A DNA stretch of 64,000 nt. Source: Microbacterium marinum (GTDB lineage Bacteria > Actinomycetota > Actinomycetes > Actinomycetales > Microbacteriaceae). How positions within the stretch are numbered: position 1 is the stretch's first letter; the number at the start of each line of letters is the position of its first letter. Both the position numbers and the translations under genes were made by a program. The notes under the pieces are model-generated. The model did no database searches. It was not told the DNA's origin and worked only from the letters and a program-made list of their open reading frames with translations. Below are positions 32,006-40,342 of this stretch, one piece after another. The stretch lies in assembly GCF_014204835.1 (NCBI RefSeq), contig NZ_JACHMD010000001.1, positions 1 to 64,000 on the forward strand. The letters run 5' to 3'.

Positions 32006-32040
32006 GCCGGTATGCCCGTGTTCGCCGTGGGCATACCGGC
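32006..32040. repeat. perfect inverted repeat between divergent promoters
   Basis: Twelve-nt perfect arms (GCCGGTATGCCC and its complement) with an 11-nt spacer lie between divergently transcribed clpC and the DUF2975 gene. It cannot be a shared terminator in this place. It could be a regulator-binding site for clpC or a cruciform-forming element. Confidence 0.6.
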
Positions 32041-32100
32041 CCGCGTGCGCGGTGCCCGATGCGAAGCGCGGCGGGGTTCGGCATCCGCGAGGACGGAGTC

Positions 32101-32130
32101 TTGACGTGCACCCGCACGGAACCATATCGT
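32101..32130 (+). promoter_or_regulatory. promoter of the DUF2975/HTH pair
   Basis: A -35 box TTGACG (32101-32106) and a -10-like TATCGT (32125-32130) are 18 nt apart, about 38 nt upstream of the start codon. The -10 box overlaps the left arm of an inverted repeat (32122-32158), so a repressor bound there would block transcription. Confidence 0.6.
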
Positions 32131-32158
32131 TTCTCGATAACAACGACTTTCGATATGG
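32122..32158. promoter_or_regulatory. candidate operator for the HTH regulator
   Basis: CCATATCG (32122-32129) and CGATATGG (32151-32158) form a perfect 8-nt inverted repeat, with a further CGATA between them. It overlaps the -10 box and abuts the ribosome site. Autoregulation by the Cro-like protein encoded second in the operon is the simplest reading (inference). Confidence 0.5.
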
Positions 32159-32167
32159 AGGCTGGAT

Positions 32168-32926
32168 ATGGCCCGGATCATGACCATCGCCGCGGTGCTC
32201 GCCGTGCTGCTCATCGTCGCAACCATCGTCGTGTTCGCCTTCGCGGCGGCGCGCCGGGGACGATCCGGCGACGATGCCGCGCCGTTGGTGCGCGTGACCC
32301 GCGCGGTCGGCGTCGTGTGGCTGGTGTTCGCGACCATCGGCGCGTTGGCGAACCTTCTGATCCCGTTGCTCTCCCCCGCCGTGTCGATCACGATGCCGAT
32401 CCAGGAGTTCTGGCCGCAGCTTCCGAGCACGGTCGATCTGCAGACCGAGGCGACGCGCGTCGCGGGGGGCTTCACGACCGTCACCCTGGCGGTCGAGGGC
32501 CTGAGCGCCGTCGCCCGCGTGCTCTGGGCGATCAGTCAGATGGTTGCGTGGGCGATCCCGGGCGTCGTCGCGCTTTTCGTCGTCGTCGCGTGCTCGCGCC
32601 TCCTCGCCGGAGCCGCGTTCGCACCCGTCGTCGCCAAGATGGCGGCCACAACCGGCGCCGTCGTCGCTTTCGGCGGCGTCGCCGCGCAGGTGGTGGGCGA
32701 CCTCGCGGGGAGCATCGCCTCGACGCAGCTCTTCGGGTCCAAGGGCGGCTCGTGGGAGGGCGACTACGCCGGCATCGACAACGTGTTCGACGCCTGGGTG
32801 CCTGCCGCGACCGTGCAGATCTCGTTCCCGTTCTGGCCGATCGCGGTGGGCCTCGGGTTCGCGGTGCTCGCCGCGGTGCTGCGGTCCGGGTCCCGCCTGC
32901 AGCACGATGTGAAGGGGCTCGTGTGA
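32168..32926 (+). CDS. DUF2975-type membrane protein
   Basis: This 252-aa protein has about four to five hydrophobic helices (near residues 5-28, 45-68, 118-140, 155-175 and 220-240) and soluble loops between helices 2-3 and 4-5. It is followed by a Cro-like HTH gene with a GTGA overlap. Pairs of a DUF2975 membrane protein with a YozG-like HTH protein are widespread (yozF-yozG in Bacillus), and their function is unknown. The family assignment rests mainly on this gene pairing. It has a good ribosome site (GGAGG). Confidence 0.65.
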   Translation: MARIMTIAAVLAVLLIVATIVVFAFAAARRGRSGDDAAPLVRVTRAVGVVWLVFATIGALANLLIPLLSPAVSITMPIQEFWPQLPSTVDLQTEATRVAGGFTTVTLAVEGLSAVARVLWAISQMVAWAIPGVVALFVVVACSRLLAGAAFAPVVAKMAATTGAVVAFGGVAAQVVGDLAGSIASTQLFGSKGGSWEGDYAGIDNVFDAWVPAATVQISFPFWPIAVGLGFAVLAAVLRSGSRLQHDVKGLV

Positions 32927-33153
32927 GTCCCGCCGAAGACGACGAGCTCACCGGCATCCACTGTCGCCTCGATGAACTGCTCGCGGACCGCGGCATGACC
33001 CTGACCCGCCTGTCGGAGCTCGTCGGGGTCTCTGTCGTGAACCTGTCGATCCTCAAGAACGACCGCGCCCGCGCGATCCGCTACTCGACGCTCTCGGCCA
33101 TCTGCCGCGCCCTCGACTGCGAGGTCGGCGAGCTGCTCGTGCGCGCGGACTGA
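32923..33153 (+). CDS. Cro/YozG-like helix-turn-helix regulator
   Basis: A 76-aa protein consisting of almost nothing but an HTH_26/Cro-type domain, with MTLTRLSELVGVSVVNLSIL and a second half that ends CRALDCEVGELL. Such proteins regulate their own membrane-protein partner. GTG at 32923 overlaps the upstream stop by 4 nt. The inverted repeat over the promoter is the likely target. Confidence 0.85.
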   Translation: MSPAEDDELTGIHCRLDELLADRGMTLTRLSELVGVSVVNLSILKNDRARAIRYSTLSAICRALDCEVGELLVRAD

Positions 33154-33159
33154 GCCTCC

Positions 33160-33222
33160 GATTCCGGGGACGCGAATCGTCGCGTCGGGCTGCCGCACGC
33201 GACGATTCGCGTCCCTGGAATC
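33160..33222. repeat. palindromic repeat, family B copy 1
   Basis: A 63-nt near-perfect palindrome with 26-nt arms (33160-33185 and 33197-33222), one G-T wobble and an 11-nt loop. The outer core TTCCGGGGACGCGA is shared with three further copies at 33238, 34341 and 34414. It starts 6 nt after the HTH gene stop. Confidence 0.88.
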
Positions 33223-33237
33223 GCAGGTGCGAGCGTT

Positions 33238-33294
33238 TTCAGGGACGCGATGCGCCGCTTCGCGCGCGTCACACGACGAGACGCGTCCCCGGAA
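33238..33294. repeat. palindromic repeat, family B copy 2
   Basis: Outer arms are TTCAGGGACGCG (left) and CGCGTCCCCGGAA (right), enclosing a less symmetrical middle that contains CACACGACGAG. It lies 15 nt after copy 1 and 16 nt before the stop codon of the DUF559 gene. Confidence 0.8.
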
Positions 33295-33310
33295 CCACGG
33301 GCGGGAGCGG

Positions 33311-34240
33311 TCAGCGACGTGCGAGCGCACGCCGCACACGGGCGACGAGACCTGCGGCATCCGCGAACAGGTGCTGCTTCGTGACCCGGATGACGACCCA
33401 GCCCGCCGCGGCGAGCGCCTCGTGACGTTCGATGTCGCGCGACCACTGCCGCGCGTCAGCCCGGTGGTGCTCTCCGTCATACTCGACGGCGACGCGGTGG
33501 CGCGGGTAGGCGAGATCCACGCACGCCAGCAGCCGACCGTCGACGACGACGTTCCAGTTGAGTTCCGGCTCCGGAAGACCGCCGTCGATCAGCGCGAGAC
33601 GACACCACGTCTCGGGGCGGGATGCCGACCGCTCCCGCACGAGCGGCAGTGCAGCTCGCAACCGCTCGACACCGACCCGCCGCCCCGACGCCGCAGCGGC
33701 GAGGTCGTCGATCGTCGCGAGCGCCGGCCCATCGCCGCGGAACATCGGCACCCGTACGATCGCATCGCCGACGGCGACGAGGTCACGGACGTCGGGGAGC
33801 ACCGCCGCGAGGCTCGCCCAGGTGGATGCCGGGGCGAGCAGCGGCACACCGAGCTGCGGGTGAACGCACACCCGAGTCGAGGCCTGAACCATCCGGTGCC
33901 CTCGAATGCGCGCGCTCCTCGGTGTGCGGCTGGGCGCGAGGACGGCGACATCCACCGCATTTGGCCGGAACGCCGACGCAGGCAGCGGCAGACCCCACAG
34001 GACTGCGGCGGTCAGATGGCTGAAGAAATGCCCGTCGGGCAGCACCACGGCGTAGGCGAGCGCTCGGAGCGCGTGGTCGCCCTCGGCATCCGTCGGCACC
34101 GTCGTCGACTGCACTCGTACGCCACGGAACGGCCGGTCGAGGTCGCGCGCGCGGAGCCGACGCGGCGAGACACCGGCATCCGTCGCCGCCTTCACAGAGA
34201 ACACGGATCCGAGAGCCGGGGGCAATGGTCGAGGCTCCAT
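33311..34240 (-). CDS. DUF559 / AbiEi-like protein with a Vsr-type nuclease fold
   Basis: This 309-aa protein has an N-terminal winged-helix-like segment (about 10-50, FSVKAATDAGVSPRRLRARD). The middle resembles AbiEi antitoxin-type proteins. A C-terminal DUF559 domain (about 215-309) has the PD-(D/E)XK-like pattern VAVEYDGEHH, then RDIERHEALAAAGW. DUF559 proteins relate to very-short-patch repair endonucleases and their function is unknown. Four family-B palindromes bracket the gene, two on each side, and no partner toxin gene is present. ATG at 34240 is chosen because the upstream extension crosses the repeats. Confidence 0.8.
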   Translation of the reverse strand: MEPRPLPPALGSVFSVKAATDAGVSPRRLRARDLDRPFRGVRVQSTTVPTDAEGDHALRALAYAVVLPDGHFFSHLTAAVLWGLPLPASAFRPNAVDVAVLAPSRTPRSARIRGHRMVQASTRVCVHPQLGVPLLAPASTWASLAAVLPDVRDLVAVGDAIVRVPMFRGDGPALATIDDLAAAASGRRVGVERLRAALPLVRERSASRPETWCRLALIDGGLPEPELNWNVVVDGRLLACVDLAYPRHRVAVEYDGEHHRADARQWSRDIERHEALAAAGWVVIRVTKQHLFADAAGLVARVRRALARR

Positions 34241-34340
34241 GCGCCGATGCTCACGCCGTGATGACCGTGCGATCGGAGGATTCTCGGGAGACGTGGACGC
34301 AGTCTCGAACGGACGAGTTGGGGAGGACGCTCGGCGCCCG

Positions 34341-34399
34341 TTCGGGGGACGCGATCTGCCGTGTCTGTCAGCGGCAGACGACCAGACGCGTCCCCGGAG
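34341..34399. repeat. palindromic repeat, family B copy 3
   Basis: Left arm TTCGGGGGACGCG and right arm CGCGTCCCCGGAG enclose an inner stem TCTGCCG/CGGCAGA, so the element can fold as a branched hairpin. It lies about 100 nt upstream of the DUF559 start. Confidence 0.82.
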
Positions 34400-34413
34400 C
34401 AAAGGCGGCTCCC

Positions 34414-34474
34414 GTTCCAGGGACCCGATCTGCCGCGCATGCCGCGCGCAAACGACCGATCGGGTCCCCGGAAC
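34414..34474. repeat. palindromic repeat, family B copy 4
   Basis: Seventeen-nt arms (34414-34430 and 34458-34474) with one A-C mismatch. The GATCTGCCG after the left core is shared with copy 3. It ends 15 nt before the stop of the lipoprotein gene. Confidence 0.85.
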
Positions 34475-34488
34475 CCCGCCCACCCGCG

Positions 34489-35190
34489 TCAGCGGATGGA
34501 GACCGTCTCGGCCGCGTCGAGCACGCCGAGCGTCACGGTCGCGTCGCGATCGACCTCGACATCAGGGTCCAGCTGAGCGACCGTCAGCTGCGGTGCCATG
34601 TCCATCGTGCAGACCTGATCCGCATCCGGCGTGGCGAACGTGACGACGACGGATGCCGCGGATTTCACCGACACCGATTCGACGATCGGCCGACAGCTCG
34701 ACGATCCCCACGTCAGCAGGGCGATCGCATCGTCGCCGACCCACCCGGCCGACGGGGTGAACTCCTCGACCGGGTCACCCGTGTACGCCGGCAGGTCGAT
34801 GTCGCCCCGCGCGTCGCCGAGCGAGACCGTGACGCGCGCACCGTCCCGCGGCTCGACGCCGGCGGGCACGGGCACCGCCAGCGGCTGGGGCACGAGGTCG
34901 TCCGTGCACGCCTCGGCCTCCGGATCGCGCAGGGTGACGTCCACGACGCCGTCGACCTCCGCGACCTCGCCGAGCACGGGTGCGCACGACGAGCTCCCGT
35001 AGGTCACCACGGCGATCATCGTTCCCCCGGCGATCCAGCCGGCATCCACCTCCCACGCGGGCGCGGAGTCAGCCGCGCCTCCGTCGGGAACCGAGCCGCC
35101 GGGACCGGCTGCACCCGGGGTCGCGCACCCGACGAGGGCGGCGAGGAGCACGACGGTTCCGCCAAGGGCGGCGAGCAGGCGAGGGCGCAT
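34489..35190 (-). CDS. lipoprotein with two tandem copies of one domain
   Basis: This 233-aa protein has a lipoprotein signal peptide with lipobox LVGC. The mature part contains two homologous units of about 80-90 residues. Each starts AGW(I/V), has a GSSSC-x-P block, a C-T-x-D-(L/M) block and an ARVTVSLG/ATVTLGVL strand. Each unit carries two cysteines that could form a disulfide. It is anchored outside the membrane; function is unknown. ATG at 35190 is set by the signal peptide. Confidence 0.8.
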   Translation of the reverse strand: MRPRLLAALGGTVVLLAALVGCATPGAAGPGGSVPDGGAADSAPAWEVDAGWIAGGTMIAVVTYGSSSCAPVLGEVAEVDGVVDVTLRDPEAEACTDDLVPQPLAVPVPAGVEPRDGARVTVSLGDARGDIDLPAYTGDPVEEFTPSAGWVGDDAIALLTWGSSSCRPIVESVSVKSAASVVVTFATPDADQVCTMDMAPQLTVAQLDPDVEVDRDATVTLGVLDAAETVSIR

Positions 35191-35260
35191 GACGGGGGTC
35201 CTTCCGGAAGAGGGATGCCGCGGCATCCACTCGGGAAGTGTCACCGGCCGCCGGATCGTC

Positions 35261-36730
35261 TCACTGCAATGCGGACGTCAGCCGCGCCAGGTTGTCGAGG
35301 ATCATCGAGCGCAGCGGTCGCTTCTCCCACTCCTCGACCGTGAGCTCCCGCGACATGCCGCGGTACTGGTTCTCGACCGTGCGGAGCTGCTCGACGAACT
35401 CGGCACCGCGCACGAGCATCGTGACCTCGAGGTTCAGACCGAACGAGCGCATGTCCATGTTGCTCGAGCCCACGACGGCAACCTCGTCGTCGATCGACAT
35501 CGACTTGGAGTGCAGGATGAACGGCTTCTTGTACATCCAGATCTTCACACCGGTCGCCAGCAGCTGCTCGTAGTAGCTGCGCTGTGCGTGGTAGACCATC
35601 GCCTGATCGCCCTCTTCGGAGACGAAGAGTTCGACTTCGACACCGCGATGGCAGGCCGTCTGGATCGCGAGCAGGAGTCCCTCGTCGGGGACGAAGTAGG
35701 GGCTGACCATCACGATGCGGTGCTTCGCGGCGAAGATCAGACTCATGAACAGCTTCAGGTTGTTCTCGTACTCGAAGCCGGGTCCACTCGGGACGATCTG
35801 ACAGTCGAGATCACCCGTCCCGGCATCCGTCGAGAAGTCCGATTCGACCGCGAACACCTCGCCGGTCTCCCCATACCAATCAGACACGAAGACTGCGGAA
35901 AGGGATGCCACGACGGGGCCGTCGACGCGCACCATCAGGTCCACCCACTGCAAGCCACGTCGCAGGTTGGTCTTCAGGTTGTAGCTGCGATCGGTGACGT
36001 TCTGCGACCCGATGAACCCGATGACACCGTCGATCACGACGAGCTTTCGGTGGTTGCGGAGGTCGGGGCGCTGGTACTTCCCCTTGAGCGGCTGCACCGG
36101 AAGCATGAGCCGCCACTCGGCACCCATCCGCTCGAGGCGGGCGATCGTCGCCCGATAGTTCGGCTTCCAGCGGTTCGCCCAGTGGTCGAGCAGCACCCGG
36201 ACGGTCACACCTCGCGCCGCGGCGCGTTCGAGCGCCGCGAAGAACCCGTCGGTCGCACCGTCCGACTGCAGGATGTAGAACTCGACGTGCACGTACCGGG
36301 TGGCGCGGTCGATCTCCGACGCCATCGTGTCGAGGCTGCCCTGGTAGTCCGAGATGATCTGCGCGCCGTTGTCGCCGGCCATCGGAAGAGCGCCGAGCTT
36401 GCGGTTGAGGTCCACGAGCTGCTCGAACCACACCGGCGCGTCGGGGCGCAGCGTGCCGAAGTCGATCCCCTCGCTCGCCGATCTGAAGGCGTCGTTGATC
36501 GCCTCCTGTTCCTTGCGCCTTTTCCGGGGAAGGCGAGGGTTCCCGATGAGGAGGAAGAGAAGGATGCCGAGCGGCGGGATGAAGTAGATCGCGAGCAGCC
36601 ACGCCATCGCCGCCGTCGGACGGCGCCCGGGCGGGACGATGAGCACCGCGATGACGCGCACGGACAGGTCGAAGACGATGACGAGGACGACCCACCACGT
36701 CCAGGTCCAGTCGACGCTGATGCTGATCAC
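35261..36730 (-). CDS. cls: cardiolipin synthase
   Basis: This 489-aa phospholipase-D superfamily enzyme makes cardiolipin in the membrane. Two N-terminal helices (about 9-30 and 40-62) are followed by two HKD active sites: HRKLVVIDG (about 225-233) and LHSKSMSID (about 405-413), each followed by the family GS(Q/S)N block. Length is normal for bacterial Cls. It reads leftward, 70 nt before the lipoprotein start, and may be a single-gene unit. Confidence 0.93.
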   Translation of the reverse strand: MISISVDWTWTWWVVLVIVFDLSVRVIAVLIVPPGRRPTAAMAWLLAIYFIPPLGILLFLLIGNPRLPRKRRKEQEAINDAFRSASEGIDFGTLRPDAPVWFEQLVDLNRKLGALPMAGDNGAQIISDYQGSLDTMASEIDRATRYVHVEFYILQSDGATDGFFAALERAAARGVTVRVLLDHWANRWKPNYRATIARLERMGAEWRLMLPVQPLKGKYQRPDLRNHRKLVVIDGVIGFIGSQNVTDRSYNLKTNLRRGLQWVDLMVRVDGPVVASLSAVFVSDWYGETGEVFAVESDFSTDAGTGDLDCQIVPSGPGFEYENNLKLFMSLIFAAKHRIVMVSPYFVPDEGLLLAIQTACHRGVEVELFVSEEGDQAMVYHAQRSYYEQLLATGVKIWMYKKPFILHSKSMSIDDEVAVVGSSNMDMRSFGLNLEVTMLVRGAEFVEQLRTVENQYRGMSRELTVEEWEKRPLRSMILDNLARLTSALQ

Positions 36731-36786
36731 GGGTCCCCCAGGGTGTTCCGGCCAGCCTAGTGCCCAGAAACGGGGCGTTTAGGCTC

Positions 36787-36972
36787 TCAACCGGCCGTTT
36801 CGTCGCGGGGGGCGAGGCCGCGGCGTCGACGTTCCTCGGCCTCGACCTTGGCGTACGCCTTCCGCTCATTGCGGTCCATGCGCAGGATGCTGCGGAGCAC
36901 GAAGATGAGGAGCCCGAGAACCACGACCGTCGGCAGGATCGCCCAGATGACGGCGGTGAGGTACTCGTCCAT
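36787..36972 (-). CDS. small single-helix membrane protein
   Basis: A 61-aa protein: a short acidic N terminus (MDEYLTAV), one membrane helix (about 8-28), then a strongly charged tail (RMDRNERKAYAKVEAEERRR). Coding is supported by composition and by an AGAGG just before ATG at 36972. This is a frequent actinobacterial layout and no function is known. It lies 56 nt upstream of cls on the same strand. Confidence 0.7.
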   Translation of the reverse strand: MDEYLTAVIWAILPTVVVLGLLIFVLRSILRMDRNERKAYAKVEAEERRRRGLAPRDETAG

Positions 36973-37118
36973 ACCTCTATCGTAATCGGCCTCCGACCCG
37001 GCGTTCCCCGCGCACGGCGCGAGTGCACCGCTTCCTCCCCAGGCGGCCTCGGGCGGGGGCGTTCCTGGCTGAAGCACCGTCTCGGTTATCGGGTCTTGCC
37101 GTGGCCCACCCTCGGTGC

Positions 37119-38210
37119 ATGTCCACCATCGTGAGAGCGGCCGACGCCGCCGAGTTCCTGTCCCTCGTCCCCCGTCTCCTCGGGTACACCCCGACCGAGA
37201 GTCTCGTCGTCGTGCCGATGGCCGACGGCCGGAGCCTCGGCGCGATGCGCGTCGATCTGCCGCCCGATGACGCCGATGTGGATGCCGTGGCGTCGAGCAT
37301 CGTCGGCATGGTGTGCCGCATCCCCACGGCCGAGGCTTTCGTCGCCGTCGCCTACACGTTCGCGTCCGCGCGGGCGGGACTGCCCGAGGCCGAGCTGATG
37401 GCTGCGCTCTCGCGCTCCGCCGACGCCTGCGGTCTCGGCGTCACGGACGCCCTGACGGTCGCCGGCGACGGGTGGGGGTCCCACCGGTCGGCGGATCTGC
37501 CGTCGGGAGGAAACGACCTCGCCGAGCTGTCGGCACGGATGCCGCCGCCCGGCGATCAGACCTCGGGCGCGCGACTGCCCGACGTCGACGACGCGGTGGT
37601 AGCGGCGATCCCCGCTGCGGTCGCCTCCCTCGAGGCGGCGCTGACCCTGATCTGCGGCATCCCGAGCCTCGCCGATCCGCCGGAGCGTCTCGAACCGGCG
37701 GCACTCGAAGCCGCCTGCGCGCTCGATGACCTGCCCGCCCTCTACGAGGACGCCCTCCGCTGGGATGTCGATGATCTCGACCCGCTTCGCGGCGCGCTTC
37801 TGGTGTGGTGCCTGGCGCGGCCGTCGCTGCGCGACGTGGCGATCGTCCAGTGGTCGAGCGACCGACGCGGCGGCGACCGTGCCCTTGAGGCCCAGCGTCG
37901 CTGGGAGGACGGCGAGGAGTACCCGAGCGACCTCGGCTGCGTGATGTGGGGGGAGGGCTCCCGCCCCGACCCGGACCGGCTCGAGACCGCGCTGACCCTC
38001 GTGCGCCACATCGCGGCGATCGCGCCCGAGGAGCTGCGCGCCGGACCACTCGCCACGGCGGCCTGGCTCGCCTGGGCACTCGGCCGTTCGACGCATGCGG
38101 GCACCTACGCGTCGGCGGCACTGGCGCAGGAGCGACACCACGGCCTGGCGGACATCGTGCGATCCTTCGTGGCCGCGTCGCATCTGCCGGACTGGGCGTT
38201 CCGCCGGTGA
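37119..38210 (+). CDS. DUF4192 family protein
   Basis: This 363-aa soluble protein has the DUF4192 opening, LLGYTPTESLVVVPM (about residues 20-34) and a C-terminal helical half including LVWCLARPSLRD and GPLATAAWLAWALG. The family is restricted mainly to actinobacteria and has no known function. ATG at 37119 is consistent with the family N terminus. It converges on the carbohydrate operon. Confidence 0.82.
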   Translation: MSTIVRAADAAEFLSLVPRLLGYTPTESLVVVPMADGRSLGAMRVDLPPDDADVDAVASSIVGMVCRIPTAEAFVAVAYTFASARAGLPEAELMAALSRSADACGLGVTDALTVAGDGWGSHRSADLPSGGNDLAELSARMPPPGDQTSGARLPDVDDAVVAAIPAAVASLEAALTLICGIPSLADPPERLEPAALEAACALDDLPALYEDALRWDVDDLDPLRGALLVWCLARPSLRDVAIVQWSSDRRGGDRALEAQRRWEDGEEYPSDLGCVMWGEGSRPDPDRLETALTLVRHIAAIAPEELRAGPLATAAWLAWALGRSTHAGTYASAALAQERHHGLADIVRSFVAASHLPDWAFRR

Positions 38211-38241
38211 CCTCACCCACCCGAGGCCACCGGCGGAGCCC

Positions 38242-40311
38242 TCACCGCTCGATGATCGCGAAACCGCCCGCGGGCAGCGTGATTGTCCCCCTCACGACCT
38301 TCGCGTGCATCTCCCGGCCGCGGGCGTCATAGACAGCGACCTCGCCCGCACCGACACCGACCCGCTGAGGCGTGACGGCCGCGGAGTGCACGAGCTCGGT
38401 CCGGGCGTCGGCTCCTCCGAGCACGAGGCGAGAGACCAGCGGGCGCACGATCAGCCCGTCGAGCTCCGCCGCTCCGCGAGTGACATCCACCCGCAGCTGC
38501 CGGCGGTCACCGGGGACCACGGTGCGCAGCGCGTGGGGAAGCAGGACACCGGGCGCAGGCGAAATGCCCTGCTCAGGACCGGTGAGGCGGAGCTGACTGA
38601 CGACACCGCGCCCGGCTCGCCACGTCGATGCGCTCTTCGCCCCCTCGTCCGTCCACATCACCGGTTCGACCCAGCGCGCCGTCCTGTCGCGACCGATGTC
38701 GAACACAGCGTGCTCGCCCCGCGTCAGGGTGAGGGCGTCGCGCGACCAGCTCGACTCCCCCGTCCACGACTCCGGCGTGGCGATGTCGCCGTCAGTCGAG
38801 AGGGCGTCCTCGGCCTCGACCCACTCGAGGCCGTCGCGGTCGACCACCTCGGTCAGACCGAGCGTGTGCTCCTTCACGGCGGGATTCGCGTCGAGCGCCA
38901 GAGCGGTGAGGAGCCCGTGGATGGTGGATTCCGCCCCGCTGTTGCGGTTGACCGTGCCATCGGGCTGCAGGCCGTCGTAGGTGACGCCCGTCTCGGGGTC
39001 GTACATCTGCGCACCGGCGTGGTTCGCACCGAAGAACCACGCAGCCTGCAGCGCGGCGAGGTCGGCGAAGCCCTGAGACCCGGTCACCTCCGCGACACCA
39101 AGGAGCGACTGCACGCGCGAGTCCGCCCCGTACGCGATCTGCACCCGATCGAACGGACTCGGATTCCAGCCGTTGTCGGGCCCTCCCGCGGTGAGCAGAG
39201 TCGTCGTGAACGACGCAGCATCCGCCACGGCGGGACGAGGGAGCGAACGATCATCGAGGGCAGCGGATGCCGCGGCGAGCGCCGCCGGCATCTGCGACCC
39301 CCACGCGTGCCAGATCGCGCGCGACTGGGCCCACGGCAGGACCGCGTTGTACGGCCACTCCCGCACCGACCCCTCCGACATGGCCGCAATGCCCTTCGCC
39401 AACTGACGCAGCGCGGTCGCTGACGCGCCGTCGGGTCCGGCCTCGACCCGGGCGGCGAGCCCGAGCGCCGCTTCGGCCGACGCGTCGGCTCCGTCGGTGA
39501 TCAACCAGGCCGGCACACGCTTGCCGTCGGAGACCGTCCACTCGCCGTACCGGGTGAGAACCTGACGCTCGAGCGCATCGAGGGACAGGTCGAACCGGTC
39601 GTCGAGGAACGACGCGAACTCCGGGTCTTCGTCCTTGAACGCGGCATAGCCCTCACCGAGCGCCCAGAGCGTCCGGGCGAGCCAGTAGCTCTCCCCGCTG
39701 TCGGACGGGTCCGGCAGCTCGACGGGCTCCGCGGAGGGGTTGAGCGTGCCGTCGGGCTGCATCCAGAGCACGACGTTGCCGGCGTCGGGTCCCTCGGTGG
39801 TCTGGAAGTACGCGACCGAACGCAGAAGCTGGTAGGCGGTGTCGCGGCTCTCATCGTCGCCGGTCTGCTGCCAGTGACGGATGTAGACGACGGCGGCGCG
39901 CGTGATGTCGTCGGCGTTGTACGCACCCTGACCCCAGTACCCCGTGGCCGGGTCGAGCGGACCGCCGCCGACCCGCTCGAACGTGCCGCCCGGCCGGGCG
40001 TCCGCATAGGTCCACGGCATCACGAGCGCCGGTTCCTCCTCGAGACGGTAGGTGGTGTGGCCGTCAACACCCGCGGGCGGCGTGGCTTCATCGAGCAGGA
40101 AGTCGAGGTGGTCGAGATTGGTGACCGGGGCGTCCGCCGGTGCGGCGGCGGGTGCAGCCTCTGCCCGCGCGGCGGCCTCTGCCCGCACGGCGGCGGAGGC
40201 CGCGGGCGGCGCGGCTGCCGCGGCTGTCGCCCCGAGCGGGACGGTGAGAGCCAGTGCTGCCGCCGCGGCGAGTCCGACGGTGCGCGCACGACGTTGTGCG
40301 GAGGTGGACAT
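38242..40311 (-). CDS. large secreted protein, probable polysaccharide-acting enzyme
   Basis: This 689-aa protein has a Sec signal peptide (about 1-34) and an Ala-rich linker. A helical domain of about 400 residues follows, with repeated W/Y-rich motifs (GYWGQGAYNADDITRAAV, WPYNAVLPWAQSRAIWHAWG) that suggest an (alpha/alpha)-barrel like glycosidases or lyases. The last 130 residues are beta-rich and carbohydrate-module-like. It is the last gene of an operon with a sugar ABC importer and GH130, so it probably trims an extracellular glycan to importable oligosaccharides. I cannot name its CAZy family. ATG at 40311 is set by the signal peptide. Confidence 0.65.
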   Translation of the reverse strand: MSTSAQRRARTVGLAAAAALALTVPLGATAAAAAPPAASAAVRAEAAARAEAAPAAAPADAPVTNLDHLDFLLDEATPPAGVDGHTTYRLEEEPALVMPWTYADARPGGTFERVGGGPLDPATGYWGQGAYNADDITRAAVVYIRHWQQTGDDESRDTAYQLLRSVAYFQTTEGPDAGNVVLWMQPDGTLNPSAEPVELPDPSDSGESYWLARTLWALGEGYAAFKDEDPEFASFLDDRFDLSLDALERQVLTRYGEWTVSDGKRVPAWLITDGADASAEAALGLAARVEAGPDGASATALRQLAKGIAAMSEGSVREWPYNAVLPWAQSRAIWHAWGSQMPAALAAASAALDDRSLPRPAVADAASFTTTLLTAGGPDNGWNPSPFDRVQIAYGADSRVQSLLGVAEVTGSQGFADLAALQAAWFFGANHAGAQMYDPETGVTYDGLQPDGTVNRNSGAESTIHGLLTALALDANPAVKEHTLGLTEVVDRDGLEWVEAEDALSTDGDIATPESWTGESSWSRDALTLTRGEHAVFDIGRDRTARWVEPVMWTDEGAKSASTWRAGRGVVSQLRLTGPEQGISPAPGVLLPHALRTVVPGDRRQLRVDVTRGAAELDGLIVRPLVSRLVLGGADARTELVHSAAVTPQRVGVGAGEVAVYDARGREMHAKVVRGTITLPAGGFAIIER

Positions 40312-40342
40312 GAGGGTCGTTCCTTTCGCTTCGGTGCGACGG

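Noticed and set aside
33311-34240. Complete type IV toxin-antitoxin (AbiE) system
   Set aside because: Only an AbiEi-like segment is present and the C-terminal part is DUF559. No AbiEii nucleotidyltransferase toxin gene lies on either side.
33160-34474. CRISPR array formed by the repeated palindromes
   Set aside because: There are only four unequal copies with irregular spacing and a gene in the middle, with no regular repeat-spacer pattern and no cas genes.
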